Shown here in pieces: positions 21,626 to 33,567 of a DNA stretch of 64,000 nt. Each line of letters begins with the position of its first letter. Within the stretch, counting starts at the first letter, position 1. A model generated the notes under the pieces. It saw only the letters and a program-made list of their open reading frames with translations. It was not told the origin of the DNA and searched no databases. Source of the DNA: Closterium sp. NIES-65 (Eukaryota; Streptophyta; Zygnematophyceae; Desmidiales; Closteriaceae); NCBI GenBank assembly GCA_948144175.1, contig CANXME010000314.1, forward strand, positions 48,030-112,029. Reading direction: 5' to 3'. The position numbers and the translations under genes are program-made.

Positions 21626-22789
21626 TTAAGATGCGATACATACTACGCGACGTAGTGACAGGGACTTACCGGGAGGGGGAGCTGAGCGGCTTCGCCCGGC
21701 AGGGCTGGCGACGGGAGGGTTACGTGCCAGTGGCGGCGCCGGAACGATGGTGGCAGCAGCCGAGGGGGGAGCCACAAGGCCGGCACGGGGCGGCACGACC
21801 GGGTTTGGTACCGGAGGCACGACCGGGTTTGGTGCCGGAGGCGCAACAGGGAGGTTAGCCGCGATACGGGCGTTGGGGGCGACAGGGGCGTTGCCGGCGA
21901 GTGCGACAGGAGCCGCTGCTGGCCTCCCACCGAACAAATCGTCGAAAATGGGGTACCATGATGGCAGATTCCGCGCACGCCCTGCACCGCTCCGGTTGAC
22001 CGTCTGATCGCGCCAACGCCTCCAAGAGTCCTTCATGCGGAAGATTTTTGCACGTATGGCAGCGGCGTCGTGACGCCAAAGCGGATGGCGTAGACGCATC
22101 TCGTCATACATGGCCGAGTACCAGTTGCGACCTTGCTGCCCTGTCATTTGACGGATTTGCAGATCCATATCTTGACGGGCAACGACGAGGTTGAACTCCT
22201 CCTGCCGAGTCCATCGAGCGTGAGAGCGAGCATCGCTCCTACGCCGAGAGGTCGACGCCGTACCAGCAGCGGAGGTGGTGTTCGTGGGGTCAGGGTCGTC
22301 ATCTATCTCTGGCTGCTCGGCCTCATCAGGGTTTGCGCCCACCTCGTCGGCAGTATATGGAGCAGTCGGCGATGGAAGGTTGTTTCCCCACCAGTCAGGG
22401 TCATTTGTGAGATCAATGCTCACCGTAGCTGTCGCGCTGGTTCGAGCATTCGTGGCTGCTTGAGCAGTTGTGTTTGCTTGAGTAGCGGTCGTGCGTGCAG
22501 GAGCAGTCGTGCCTCCAGGGGTGTTTGCGCCGGCTGGAGCTTCCGTGCCTGTTGAGGGAGCACGTGTCTGCGACTCCTGGGTGTCAAGGTGGTTGGTCTC
22601 TGGCACGACGGTTGAGCTGGGACTAGGGGCTCGGGGGGGAGGTGAATCGTTTGCCATGCTGGGCGAGTTTGGTTGGTTGGGCATTGAATGGACTCCAATT
22701 GTATTGGTGGGTTGAATTGGCGACACGAATTGGCCTTTGGGCAAGAGGCATGCGATTCGTGCTGAACGTGCGAGCACATTCTCGTTCAT
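21626..22789 (-). CDS. Myb/SANT-like DNA-binding protein of the Harbinger element
   Basis: An open 387-codon frame. Residues about 191-287 (ARWTRQEEF, GRNWYSAMYDEMR, AAIRAKIFRMKDSWRRWRD, SWYPIFDDLFG) form a trihelix/Myb-SANT-like domain of the kind carried by the second protein of PIF/Harbinger elements, which binds the transposon ends or helps bring the transposase to the nucleus. It is flanked by low-complexity Ser/Thr/Ala-rich (50-125), acidic (150-170) and Pro/Ala/Val-rich (290-375) regions. The start is uncertain: ATG codons at residues 1, 36 and 45 are possible. No stop or frameshift. It is convergent with the transposase and not affected by the copia insertion. Confidence 0.82.
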   Translation of the reverse strand: MNENVLARSARIACLLPKGQFVSPIQPTNTIGVHSMPNQPNSPSMANDSPPPRAPSPSSTVVPETNHLDTQESQTRAPSTGTEAPAGANTPGGTTAPARTTATQANTTAQAATNARTSATATVSIDLTNDPDWWGNNLPSPTAPYTADEVGANPDEAEQPEIDDDPDPTNTTSAAGTASTSRRRSDARSHARWTRQEEFNLVVARQDMDLQIRQMTGQQGRNWYSAMYDEMRLRHPLWRHDAAAIRAKIFRMKDSWRRWRDQTVNRSGAGRARNLPSWYPIFDDLFGGRPAAAPVALAGNAPVAPNARIAANLPVAPPAPNPVVPPVPNPVVPPRAGLVAPPSAAATIVPAPPLARNPPVASPAGRSRSAPPPGKSLSLRRVVCIAS

Positions 22790-23059
22790 GGCGACGTCTG
22801 GCCGGGTCGCAAACGTTCATGGGCGACCCGGAAGACTGTGGACCAATCATATCAGTCGTTTGTGCGGAATTGTGTGTCACCTATCCCAACCTGTTCGAAC
22901 AAACGTGTTCGAACGTGCGGGATGATGAAAATCGTGCTTGAGGTGACAGCTCTGTTCAAATTGGCGAAATTGTGCTTCGCGACGTCACGAAAACCACTAC
23001 GAACATAGGCGAAACTAGTAACGTTTCGCCTGTTCGAACGAGTGTGTTGTTCGAACCGA
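22790..23059. promoter_or_regulatory. Right subterminal region of the Harbinger element
   Basis: Non-coding stretch with several TTCGAAC motifs: two close together at about 22893-22916 and others near 23032 and 23049. They mirror the motifs near the left end and are candidate binding sites for transposition proteins. It probably also contains the promoter of the Myb-like gene. Confidence 0.55.
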
Positions 23060-23073
23060 CAGGTGAAGCGCCC
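23060..23073 (-). repeat. Right terminal inverted repeat of the Harbinger element
   Basis: CAGGTGAAGCGCCC, exact inverse of 12851-12864, followed by TAA. Confidence 0.92.
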
Positions 23074-23076
23074 TAA

Positions 23077-24456
23077 GGTTGGCCTTCAGGTCGGGGACGA
23101 GGAGAACGTCGTGCAGCACCACCGGCTTGCCATCCGCTCCCTTAAACGCAGCTCGTCCCGCACCAGCCACCTTCAACATGTGTCCAGAGGCAGAGCACAC
23201 CTCATTAATCGGTGCAGCGCGTACGTCGTCCAGCAGGTCCTTGCGCGGCGTCATCGTCCAAGCAGCGCCTGTGTCCAACACCCAATAGTCCAAGGGGTGC
23301 AGCTCTGCTCCAACCTTGCTCCCCCTTGTCTCCTTGCTCCCCCTTGTCTCCCACATGGAAGAATTGGCCCGCGGTGCGCTCCTTCTTCTTCTCCGCACCG
23401 CTGTTGCCCTTCGGGTTGTTGTCGGACGAATCAGCGACCATGTTGGCGCCGTTTTTCTGGTTCCTCCGCGCGCCGCCATCCTGGTGACGATTCTGGGGGG
23501 TCCATCCATCGGGTTTCTTATAGCACAAAAACCAGGGGTGCCCTTCCTTCTCACAATACCAGCAACTCCCTTTCATTTTTCCACCAGCACCCGACTTGCC
23601 CCCTCGTCCAGATTTCGCACCGCGACCCCAACCGGTACCTCCTTGTTGGTCGTTGGAGTCGTCGTCTTTCTTTGCACCGTGTCCAGCACCACCGAAGCCA
23701 CGTCAACTCCCTTGCATCCCGTAGCCGTTGCTGCCGTCGTCTCCACCCCTCAGTTGGCGGCGACGGAAGTCCTCCTCCAGAATCTTCGTCCGCACCCACT
23801 CGAGCGTCCACAAGCTCTGGTTCTGCGGCAGGCTCAATCCGCTCGTGAATTGAAGCCACGATTCCGGCAGCAGCGAGCGCATCTTCAGGCACTTGGTCTG
23901 CTCCGGGTAGGTAATTCCCGCGATCGCCAGCTTCGCGTAGAGATCACGCATCTTGTCCAGGATAGGTTGCACCGGCTCTCCCTCGCTTAGGCGCAACGCG
24001 GACAGCTCCCTCTCCATCATGAGCGTCGCAGCGACGGAGGTAGGGGCGTGCAGCTCCTTCAACACCGTCCACGCCTTCGGACCGCACTCAACCTCCGGCA
24101 GCAGGTGCATGACGTGGTGACGCTGGTTCAGCTCCAAACTCTGCGACATCAAGTAGTAGCCAGCCGAGGCGCGCTCGTCCCAATCTTCCTGAAGGGCGGG
24201 GTCACTCGGTCTAGGCTCCTCCCCAATCATTAGTTTCAGCAATCCGATCTGACGGAAATAAAGTTGCATTTTCCAGGCCCAATCATCATAGCCCTCACCA
24301 TTGAACTTCTCGACGGTGAAGTTTTTCAGCACCTCCTTGATCAGCGAGCCCTGGCTTGTTCGCGCTCCCCTTGGCGCAGAAACACCCAGAATCATGGCTG
24401 CCGCTACGATCTTGAGCTGAAGATTCACCAGCTACCGCCGAGGTGTTCCCCGCCAT
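23077..24456 (-). pseudogene. gag-pol: gag and protease part of copia-A copy C, degenerate
   Basis: Minus-strand continuation of the fragment at 12647-12850. From the ATG at 24456 it encodes the Gag domain, the CCHC zinc knuckle (CWYCEKEGHPWFLC) and the protease DTGAA motif, and is cut by the Harbinger element at KANL. Defects: an extra G near codon 24 shifts the frame right after the start, bases are missing in the Arg/Gly stretch near 23700, and the DKGEQG codons are tandemly duplicated near 23330-23350. It shares substitutions (SVAATLMMERE, PILDKMRD) with copy E, so C and E form a subgroup. Confidence 0.88.
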
Positions 24457-24502
24457 AGCTACCTATATCGAGGATCACTATAACGCAGCTCTGATACCAG
24501 CT

Positions 24503-25594
24503 TGTTGGTTTAAGGGCCTAATAAACTCAAGCTATTAAGACTTTATCAAACTTAAAACCTCTCCTCGGGGTCACCTCCAAGGGTCCTTGGGTGCCTGGTA
24601 CAAGACCAGCCCCTATCCTCGGGTCCGAGTTTGTAGAGAGAGGGATGAAGAGGGACTTAGTCAAAACAGCAAGAATACCTTGAACGTTCCGCAGCGTATC
24701 GTGCAGACCGTTGATCGGATTAAGCTGAGAATTTACTATATCGAAGCTCACTCTAAGAGCTTTAAAATAAGCCAAGTTGTCTCGCGAAAAGTTTTGCCAT
24801 TACGAAGTTATGGCTCGGACAGCGTTAGCCTAGCGTTGGAGTGCTAGCGTACTAGCGTTGACTCGGGTAGCATTCCGCCGTCGCACCGCGTAGAAAGGAA
24901 AATCCAGCAAGGAAGGAATTCGCTTGAATCAATTTCACTATATTCACATACAAACAGAGAAATAATAAATATACTAGCTAGCAAGGACCTTGGGAATCAA
25001 CCTGGGAACAACCAGGGATGATCCCAAATAATTCCAAGCAACAGAACCAACCTGGCTGGACAAAACAGCAGGTGGTAGGTTGGTAAACAACCTTTGGTTC
25101 TGTTTTTCCAACCTGGGAAAACAACAACCAGGTTGAGGTCCTAAAAACAGAACCTGTTTTGTCTTTGCCCAACCAGCCAAATGCTGGTTCCGCTGGTTTC
25201 CCCTGGCCCTGTAGCATGCAGATACAGACAAACAACATCCAACCTTCACCTAAATTGTACCCCTATAGTGCCTGCCCTGCTACACTATAGTCAACCAAAC
25301 AAAACAGTACAATTTCGAGTTGGATAGAACTGAATCTGCGCAATCAAGTAAGCCGAACCGCAAAGCTTCCATCTTGGGTTCCTTAGCGAGCTCGTCCTTT
25401 CTGCTTCTACTGTTTATAGCGCGTACAATGTTATGCTGAATCGCACAATGCGCGAGTACCTGCAAATGCTTCAAGTGAAAATTGCGAAAGCAAACAAACA
25501 CACGAACATTCCATTCATACCCAAATGCATTCGCACACGCATACTCGTACAAACAGACGGCAGGATGTCGTGCAATGTGAATTTGCACCCAACA
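24503..25594 (-). repeat. 5' LTR of copia-A copy C
   Basis: 1092 bp in minus orientation with family ends; primer site (complement of TGGTATCAGAGC) at 24488-24499. More diverged than the LTRs of the intact copies. Right flank is the gag of copy D, into which C was inserted. Confidence 0.92.
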
Positions 25595-26692
25595 CGCGGT
25601 GCGCTCCTTCTTCTTTTCCGCACCGCCGTTGCTCTTCAGGTTGTTGTCGGACGAATCAGCGACCATGCTCGCGCCGTTTTTCTGGTTCCTCCGCGCGCCG
25701 CCATCATGGTGACGATTCTGGGGGGTCCATCCATCGGGTTTCTTATAGCACAAAAACCAGGGGTGCCCCTCCTTCTCACAATACCAGCAACTCTCTTTCA
25801 TTTTGCCACCAGCACCCGACTTGCCCCCACGTCCAGATTTCGCACCGCGACCCCAACCGGTACCTCCTTGTAGGTCGTTGGAGTTGTCGTCCTTCTTTGC
25901 ACCGCGTCCAGCACCACCGAAGCCACGTCCTCTGCCACGTCGGCTTCCTTGCATCCCATAGCCGCTGCTGCCGTCGTCTCCACCCCTCAGTTGGCGGCGA
26001 CGGAAGTCCTCCTCCAGAATCTTTGTCCGCACCCACTCGAGTGTCCATGAGCTCTGGTTCTGCGGCAGGCTCAATCCGCTCGTGAATTGAAGCCACGATT
26101 CCGGCAGCAGCGAGAGCATCTTCAGGCACTTGGTCTGCTCCGGGTAGGTGATTCCCGTGGTCGCCAACTTCGCGTAGAGGTCGCGCAATTTGTCCAGGAC
26201 AGGTTGCACCGGCTCTCCATCGCTCAGGCGCAACGCGGACAGCTCCCTCTCCAGCATCAACGTTGCAACAACGGAGGTCGGGGCGTGTAGCTCCTTCAAC
26301 ACGGTCCACGCCTTCGGACGGCACTCAACCTCCGGCAGCAGGTGCATGACGTGGTGACGCTGGTTCAGCTCCAAACTCTGCGACATCAAATAGTAGCCAG
26401 CCGAGGAACGCTCGTCCCAATCTTCCTGCAGCGCGGGGTCACTCGGTCTAGGCTCCTCCCCAATCATTAGTTTCAGCAATCCAATCTGACGGAAATAGAG
26501 TTGCATTTTCCAGGCCCAATCATCATAGCCCTCACCATTGAACTTCTCGACGGTGAAATTCTTCAGCACCTCCTTGACCAGCGAGCCCTGGTTTGTTCGC
26601 GCTCCCCTTGGCGCTGAAACACCAGAATCATGGCTGCCGCTACGATCTTGGGCTGAAGATTCACCAGCTCCCGTCGAGGTGTTGCCCGCCAT
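25595..26692 (-). pseudogene. gag: gag of copia-A copy D, truncated by copy C
   Basis: 366 intact codons from the ATG at 26692 through the Gag domain and zinc knuckle to EKKKERTA, where copy C's LTR begins. It belongs to a subgroup marked by TGAGESS and NQGSLVKEV near the N-terminus, shared with copy F but not with C, E or the young copies. The open frame reads on into the LTR to 25280. Protease and the rest should lie beyond copy C, left of this window. Confidence 0.88.
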
Positions 26693-26738
26693 AGCTACCT
26701 ATATCGAGGATCACTATAACGCAGCTCTGATACCAGCT

Positions 26739-27831
26739 TGTTGGTGTAAGGGCCTAATAAACTCAAGCTATTAAGACTTTATCAAACTTAAAACCTCTCC
26801 TCGGGGTCACCTCCAAGGGTCCTTGGATGCCTGGTACAAGACCAGCCCCTATCCTCGGGTCCGAGTTTGTAGAGAGAGGGATCCAGAGGGACTAAGTCAA
26901 AACAGCAAGAGTACCTTGAACGTCGCGTAGTGTATCGTGCAGACCGTCGATCGGATTAAGCTGAGAATTTTCTATATCGAAGCTCACTCTAAGAGCTTTA
27001 AAATAAGCCAAGTTGCCTCGCGAAAAGTTCTGCCATTACGAAGTTATGACTCGGACAGCGTTAGCCTAGCGTTGGAGTGCTAGACTACTAGCATTGACTC
27101 GGGTAGCATTCCGCCGTCGCACCGCGTAGAAACGAAATTCCAGCAAGGAAGGAATTCGCTTGAATCAATTTCACTATATTCAGGTACAAACAGAGAAGGA
27201 ATAAATAGCTCTAGCAAGCAAGGACCTTGGGAATCAACCTGGGAACAACCAGGGATGATCCCAAATAATTCCAAGCAACAGAACCAACCTGGCTGGACAA
27301 AATAGCAGGTGGTAGGTTGGTAAACAACCTCTGGTTCTGTTTTACCAACCTGGGAAAACAACAACCAGGTTCAGGTCCTAAAAACAGAACCTGTTTTGTC
27401 TTTGCCCAACCAGCCAAATGCTGGTTCCGCTGGTTTTCCCTGGCCCTGTAGCATGCAGATACAGACAAACAACATCCAACCTTCACCTAAATTCTACCTC
27501 TATAGTGCCTGCCCTGCTACACTATAGTCAACCAAACAAAACAGTACAATTTCGAGTCGGATAGAACTGAATCTGCACAATCAATTCAACCGAACCGCAA
27601 AGCTTCCATCTTGGGTTCCTTTGCGAGCTCGTCCTTTCTGCTTGTACTGTTCATAGCGCGTACAATGTTATGCCAAAGCGCACATTGTGCGAGTACCTGC
27701 AAATGCTTTAAGCGAAAATTGCGAAAGCAAACAAACACACAAACATACCATTCACACGCAAATGCATTCGCACACGCATACTCGTACAAACAGACGGCAG
27801 GATGTCGTGCAATGTGAATTTGCACCCAACA
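26739..27831 (-). repeat. LTR shared by copies D (as 5' LTR) and E (as 3' LTR)
   Basis: One 1093-bp LTR with D's primer site on its left (26724-26735) and E's purine tract and coding end directly on its right (27832 onward). Two internal regions therefore use one LTR, the expected product of LTR-LTR recombination. TACCTCTATAG near 27498 is shared with F's LTR, while other copies have TACCCCTATAG. Confidence 0.88.
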
Positions 27832-27840
27832 CACTCCCCC

Positions 27841-28744
27841 TCACCCTACCGGCTGCATCCCCATCATTCCATACCAGTTTATGCTCATTCCACTCATGCG
27901 CATACAACGCCAATGAGGCTCATCCCCAAGCCTCTTGGTGAGGAAGTCTGCTGGCTTCTGGTGAGTCTTGATGTAGATCGGATTCACCGTCCCCCTCTTC
28001 ACCTCCTTACGCAGCCAGTGCCACTTGATACGCATGTGCTTATTGAGCCCATGAAGCACAGCGTTCCTGGCCATCCCAAGAGCTCCCTTGCTATCACAAA
28101 ACAGCGGCGTAGCAACCTTTTGCTCCTGGCCAATCTCCTCCAACAGCCTCCTCAGCCAAATCACCTCCTTCACCCCATGAAACATCGCCATGTACTCTGA
28201 TTCCACGGACGAGAGTGCTGTCTCCGTCTGCTTCTTTGACCTCCAACTAACCGGTCCTCCCCCAACTACGCAGTTGTATCCTCCCACAGATGAGGAATCC
28301 TCCTTCTCAGAGGCCCACGTAGCATCGGTAAAGCAAGTGAGAAAGAGCTTGCCTTCTCCAAGCCTCTTCCCTTTCTCTTTCAGCACCTCAACCCCTTTCT
28401 GCTTCACCTGTGCAGATGCGGAGTATTGAACTCCAATGCTTGGGTGAGAGTTCAGATACTTCACCACACGCTCAGCTGCATCCACCTGCTCCTCTGATGG
28501 ATTCTGCACCACCCTAGCCAGCTGCCCAACCGAGAAAGAGATGTCGGGCCTCGTGTGAACTGCTGCATACAAGAGGCTGCCCACCAAGGACTGAAATTGC
28601 TGCTGCTCCTCGGCTTCAACCCCTTCATCCTCTGCAGCTTTCACAAGCTTGAATTCTGCTGGCAGGGGAGTTGCAACCTTGCGCTCATTCTCAATTCCGT
28701 ACATCTCCCCAAGCTCCTTGATGAACTTCTCCTGGTGCAGCTTC
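27841..28744 (-). pseudogene. Reverse transcriptase end and RNase H of copy E
   Basis: Encodes the last 300 residues of Pol on the minus strand: the connection region (YGIENERKVATPLP, TRPDISFSVGQLAR), RNase H (FTDATWASE, SSVESEYMA, FCDSKGA) and ADFLTKRL. The normal stop TAG has become TGG, adding about a dozen residues up to the purine tract. Separated from the rest of the gene by the solo LTR. Confidence 0.88.
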
Positions 28745-29838
28745 TGTTGGGTGCAAATTCACATTGCACGACATCCTGCCGTTTGTTTGTACGAGTATGC
28801 GTGTGCGAATGCATTTGCGTGTGAATGGTATGTTCGTGTGTTTGTTTGCTTTCGCAATTTTTGCTTGAAGCATTTGCAGGTACTCGCACAATGTGCGCTT
28901 CGGCATAACATTGTACGCGCTATGAACGGTACAAGCAGAAAGGACGAGCTCGCAAAGGAACCCAAGATCAAAGCTTTGCGGTTCGGCTTACTTGATTGCG
29001 CAGATTCAGTTCTATCCAACTCGAAATTGTACTGTTTTGTTTGGTTGACTATAGTGTAGCAGGGCTGGCACTATAGGGGTACAATTTAGGTGAAGGTTGG
29101 ATGTTGTTTATCTGTATCTGCATGCTACAGGGCCAGGGGAAACCAGCGGAACCAGCATTTGGCTGGTTGGGCAAAGACAAAACAGGTTCTGTTTTTAGGA
29201 CCTGAACCTGGTTGTTGTTTTCCCAGGTTGGAAACACAGAACCAGAGGTTGTTTACCAACCTACCACCTGCTGTTTTGTCCAGCCAGGTTGGTTCTGTTG
29301 CTTGGAATTATTTGGGATCATCCTTGGTTGTTCCCAGGTTTATTCCCAAGGTCCTTGCTAGCTAGAACTATTTATTCTTTCTCTCTTTGTACCTGGATAT
29401 AGTGTAATTGATTCAAGCGAATTCCTTCCTTGCTGGAATTTCCTTTCTACGCGGTGCGACGGCGGAATACTACCCGAGTCAACGCTAGTACGCTACCACT
29501 CCAACGCTAGGCTAACGCTGTCCGAGCCATAACTTCGTAATGGCAGAACTTTTCGCGAGGCAACTTGGCTTATTTTAAAGCTCTTAGAGTGAGCTTCGAT
29601 ATAGTGAATTCTCAGCTAAATCCGATCTACGGTCTGCACGATACGCTGCGCGACGTTCAAGGTACTCTTGCTGTTTTGACTAAGTCCCTCTTGATCCCTC
29701 TCTCTACAAACTCGGACCCGAGGATAGGGGCTGGTCTTGTACCAGGCACCCAAGGACCCTTGGAGGTGACCCCGAGGAGAGGTTTTTAAGTGTGATAAAG
29801 TCTTAATAGCTTGATTTTATTAGGCCCTTACACCAACA
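28745..29838 (+). repeat. Solo copia-A LTR inside copy E
   Basis: A lone 1094-bp LTR, plus orientation, with perfect 5-bp target duplication GCTTC (28740-28744 and 29839-29843). It is the remnant of a full insertion whose interior was removed by LTR-LTR recombination. Confidence 0.94.
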
Positions 29839-29843
29839 GCTTC

Positions 29844-32800
29844 AACCACCTGTGATCCAGATCCCTCTCCACGTGCATCCCGAGGTAGTACTTTACCTCC
29901 CCAAGGTTCTTGCACTTGAAGTTCTCCATCAGCTGCTGCTGCACCTTCTGGATCTCCTTCATGCTGCTGCTGAAGAGAAGAATGTCGTCCACGTAGACCA
30001 GAAACAACACCAGCTTCTCCCCCTCCCCCTTGAGAAAGAGGCTCTCATCACAGCTGCTGGTCCTGAATCCCATCTCCTCTAAAACAGCTGCCAACTTCTG
30101 GTACCAGCAGCGTGGCGCCTGCTTCAAGCCGTAGATGGACTTTTTCAGCTTGCACACCCTGCCCGGACCATCCTCATACCCAGGTGGCTGCGTCATGAAC
30201 ACCTCCTCCTATAAAATCCCGTTGAGGAATGCCGTTGATATGTCCATCTGGATAATTAACTTCCCACTAACGGCTGCATCTGCCAACAAGACACGAAGGG
30301 TAGGGGGTTTGGCAGTGGGAGCAAAGATCTCATTGAAGTCCCGCTTCTCCTTCTGCATAAACCCCTTAGCCACCAACCTACTCTTGTAGATGGTGACCTG
30401 CCCCTTGTCGTCAGTCTTGATCCTTAGCACCCACTTGCATTGTACCGCTTTCTTTCCCTCAGGCAGCACCACTAGTTCCCAAGTGCCATTCTCCAGCAGG
30501 CTCTAGTACTCAACATCCCTAGAAGCTAGCCATTTGTCCTTATCTGGTCCAGCTAATGCCTCCTCCATGCTAGCTGGTTCCTCTGGTGCAGGGGCAAGAA
30601 AACAGTACGCAGGCTCATCCTCCTCATCCGGGTCATAGCCATGCGGTAGAATCAGCAATGCCTCCTCGGTCCCAAGCTGCTGCTTTGCTATATCAGCTCC
30701 TGCAGTCAGCTTCTTAGTAGCCATACGGGTACGTCCTGGCCTGGAGACGGGTGTCTCCCATCCCTTCATAACGACACCGTTCGGCTTCTTAGTTTTTCCC
30801 TGCTGCTGCTCTCCTCCCTCGGATCCAGCAGCTCCACTAGTGCTACCGCTAGTCTCCACACCATCACCTCCACCAGCAGGTGCCTCCTGCACCTTCTCTT
30901 TATCACCACCCTCTGCAGCTACCTCCTCTCCCTCCTCCCACACACTAGGAGTCAGGTCCAGCTGCATGGTGATCTGCTCCATCTGCTGGGACACCCTGGC
31001 CTCTGGCTGTTTTTTCCCAGCTCCCATACATCATGCCCTCAACAAACTTCACATCCCTGCTGTCAAACAACACACCCTTGGAAGGCTCCCACAGCAGCCA
31101 TCCCTTGCTCTCAGCAGCCAGCCCCAAATGCACACACCAGATTGCACTCGCCCTCAACTTACTGCGGTAGGTCTTGGGGACGTGGGCGACTGCCATGCAA
31201 CCGAACACCCTCAGCATGTCCACCGGCGGCTTCCTCCCAAGCCACCTCTCCAACGGCACCCACGAGTCATCCCCAACCTTTGTGAGTACCCTGTTCCTAG
31301 CGACGGTAGCGTGCCGAACAGCATGGGGCCAGATCAAGTTGCCAAGCCCAGATTCTATGAGCAGCGCCCTAGCTGTCTCCAGAACTGTCCGGTTCGCCCG
31401 TTCTGCTACATCGTTGGACTGTGGGGTGTAAGCTGTGGTCAGCTCCCTCTGGATGCCCTGCTTCTTGAGCCAGGCCGTCATCTCAGCTCCAAGGAACTCA
31501 CCACCCCGATCTGTCCTAATCCGCTTCACCACACACTCCGCTTGCTTCTCCACGAACGGCAGCCAATCGTCCCGAATCGTGGAGGCGGCGTGATCTTTCT
31601 GCTTCAGCGGATACGCCCACATTAGCCTGCTCCAGTCATCCACTATGGTTAGGAAATACCGCCCCCCCTTGTGCCCTTGCACCGGCAGCGGCCCCACCAA
31701 GTCCATGTGGACCAGCTCCAACGGCTTTTTGCTCCTGCCAGCCACACTATGGAAGGGGAAACGGGTGAACTTTGAAAGGAGGCAAATTTCACAGTTATCA
31801 TCGGGTGGTTGTCCGTTCAGTTTCAAGCCCTTAACGGCTCCATCGTTCTCCAGCTGCTTCAGCAAAAGCATTGCCACATGCCCCAAGCGTCGGTGTGCAG
31901 TTGCCCAATCCGTCTCCCCAGATCTGGCCGACACTTTCACACCAACCCCTCCAACGGCATTGCACTCCCCCTGGGATGCAGACCCCTCTCCAGCCTGCCC
32001 CCCACCGTGCCACGCCAGCGCCGGCAGCTGCCACATAGATCTGTACACGTCCTTGCTCTCGTGCAGATCCCAAAGCACCCGATTGCCCAGCTTCCCCTTA
32101 TAAGTGCGAGCCCCATCCGTGTTGGTGTTCACCCCAGCCTTGCCAAGCTTACGGAGGGAGATGAGGTTGGCCTTCAGGTCGGGGACGAGGAGAACATCGT
32201 GCAGCACCACCGGCTTGCCATCCGCTCCCTTCAACATGTGTCCAGAGGCAGAGCACACCTCATTAATCGGTGCAGCGCGTACGTCGTCCAGCAGGTCCTT
32301 GCGCGGCGTCATTGTCCAAGCAGCGCCTGTGTCCAACACCCAATAGTCCAGGGGGTGCAGCTCTGCTCCAACCTTACCAGATGGGTCTCCTTGCTCCCCC
32401 TTGTCTCCCACATGGAAGAATTGGCCCGCGGTGCACTCCTTCTTCTTCTCCGCACCGCCGTTGCCCTTCGAGTTGTTGTCGGACGAATCAGCGACCATGT
32501 TGGCGCCGTTTTTCTGGTTCCTCCGCGCGCCGCCATTCTGGTGACGATTCTGGGGGATCCATCCATCGGGTTTCTTATAGCACAAAAACCAGGGGTGCCC
32601 TTCCTTCTCACAATACCAGCAACTCCCTTTCATTTTGCCACCAGCACCCGACTTGCCCCCACGTCCAGATTTCGCACCGCGACCCCACCCGGTACCTCCT
32701 TGTTGGTCGTTGGAGTCGTCGTCTTTCTTTGCACCGCGTCCAGCACCACCGAATCCACGTCCTTTGCCACGTCGGCTCCCTTGCATCCCGTAGCCGCTGC

Positions 32801-33521
32801 TGCCATCGTCTCCACCCCTCAGTTGGCGGCGGCGGAAGTCCTCCAGAATCTTCGTCCGCACCCACTCGAGCGTCCACAAGCTCTGGTTCTGCGGCAGGCT
32901 CAATCCGCTCGTGAATTGAAGCCACGATTCCGGCAGCAGCGAGAGCATCTTCAGGCACTTGGTCTGCTCCGGGTAGGTGATTCCCGCGATCGCCAGCTTC
33001 GCGTAGAGATCACGCATCTTGTCCAGGATGGGTTGTACCGGCTCTCCCTCGCTTAGGCGCAACGCGGACAGCTCCCTCTCCATCATGAGCGTCGCAGCGA
33101 CGGAGGTAGGGGCGTGCAGCTCCTTCAACACCGTCCATGCCTTCGGACTGCACTCAACCTCCGGCAGCAGGTGCATGACGTGGTGACGCTGGTTCAGCTC
33201 CAAACTCTGCGACATCAAGTAGTAGCCAGCCGAGGCGCGCTCGTCCCAATCTTCCTGAAGGGCGGGGTCACTCGGTCTAGGCTCCTCCCCAATCATTAGT
33301 TTCAGCAATCCGATCTGACGGAAATAAAGTTGCATTTTCCAGGCCCAATCATCATAGCCCTCACCATTGAACTTCTCGACCGTGAAGTTTTTCAGCACCT
33401 CCTTGATCAGCGAGCCCTGGCTTGTTCGCGCTCCCCTTGGCGCAGAAACACCAGAATCATGGCTGCCGCTACGATCTTGGGCTGAAGATTCACCAGCTAC
33501 CGCCGAGATGTTGCCCGCCAT
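29844..33521 (-). pseudogene. gag-pol: gag-pol of copia-A copy E with stops and a frameshift
   Basis: Begins at the ATG at 33521 and reads 858 codons through Gag, zinc knuckle, protease, pre-integrase and integrase before a one-base insertion in an A-run near 31010. Downstream, two nonsense changes interrupt reverse transcriptase: CAG to TAG near 30504 (in EYQS) and GAG to TAG near 30207. YVDDIL is still recognisable near 29990. Small in-frame losses are also visible, nine residues after GHMLK and one Glu in ILEED. Inactive but only moderately old. Confidence 0.9.
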
Positions 33522-33567
33522 AGCTACCTATATCGAGGATCACTATAACGCAACTCTGATACCAGCT

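Larger units (their letters stand above)
12851..23073. mobile_element. PIF/Harbinger DNA transposon containing a nested copia-A
   Basis: Bounded by perfect 14-bp inverted repeats GGGCGCTTCACCTG (12851-12864) and its complement (23060-23073) and a 3-bp duplication TAA (12848-12850, 23074-23076), the target preference (TWA) known for PIF/Harbinger. The two sides join into the protease/integrase region of copia copy C. Without the copia-A guest (13299-20153 plus one CTAGC) it is about 3.36 kb. It holds two convergent genes, a DDE transposase on the plus strand and a Myb/SANT-like protein on the minus strand, the pair such elements normally encode. Confidence 0.92.
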
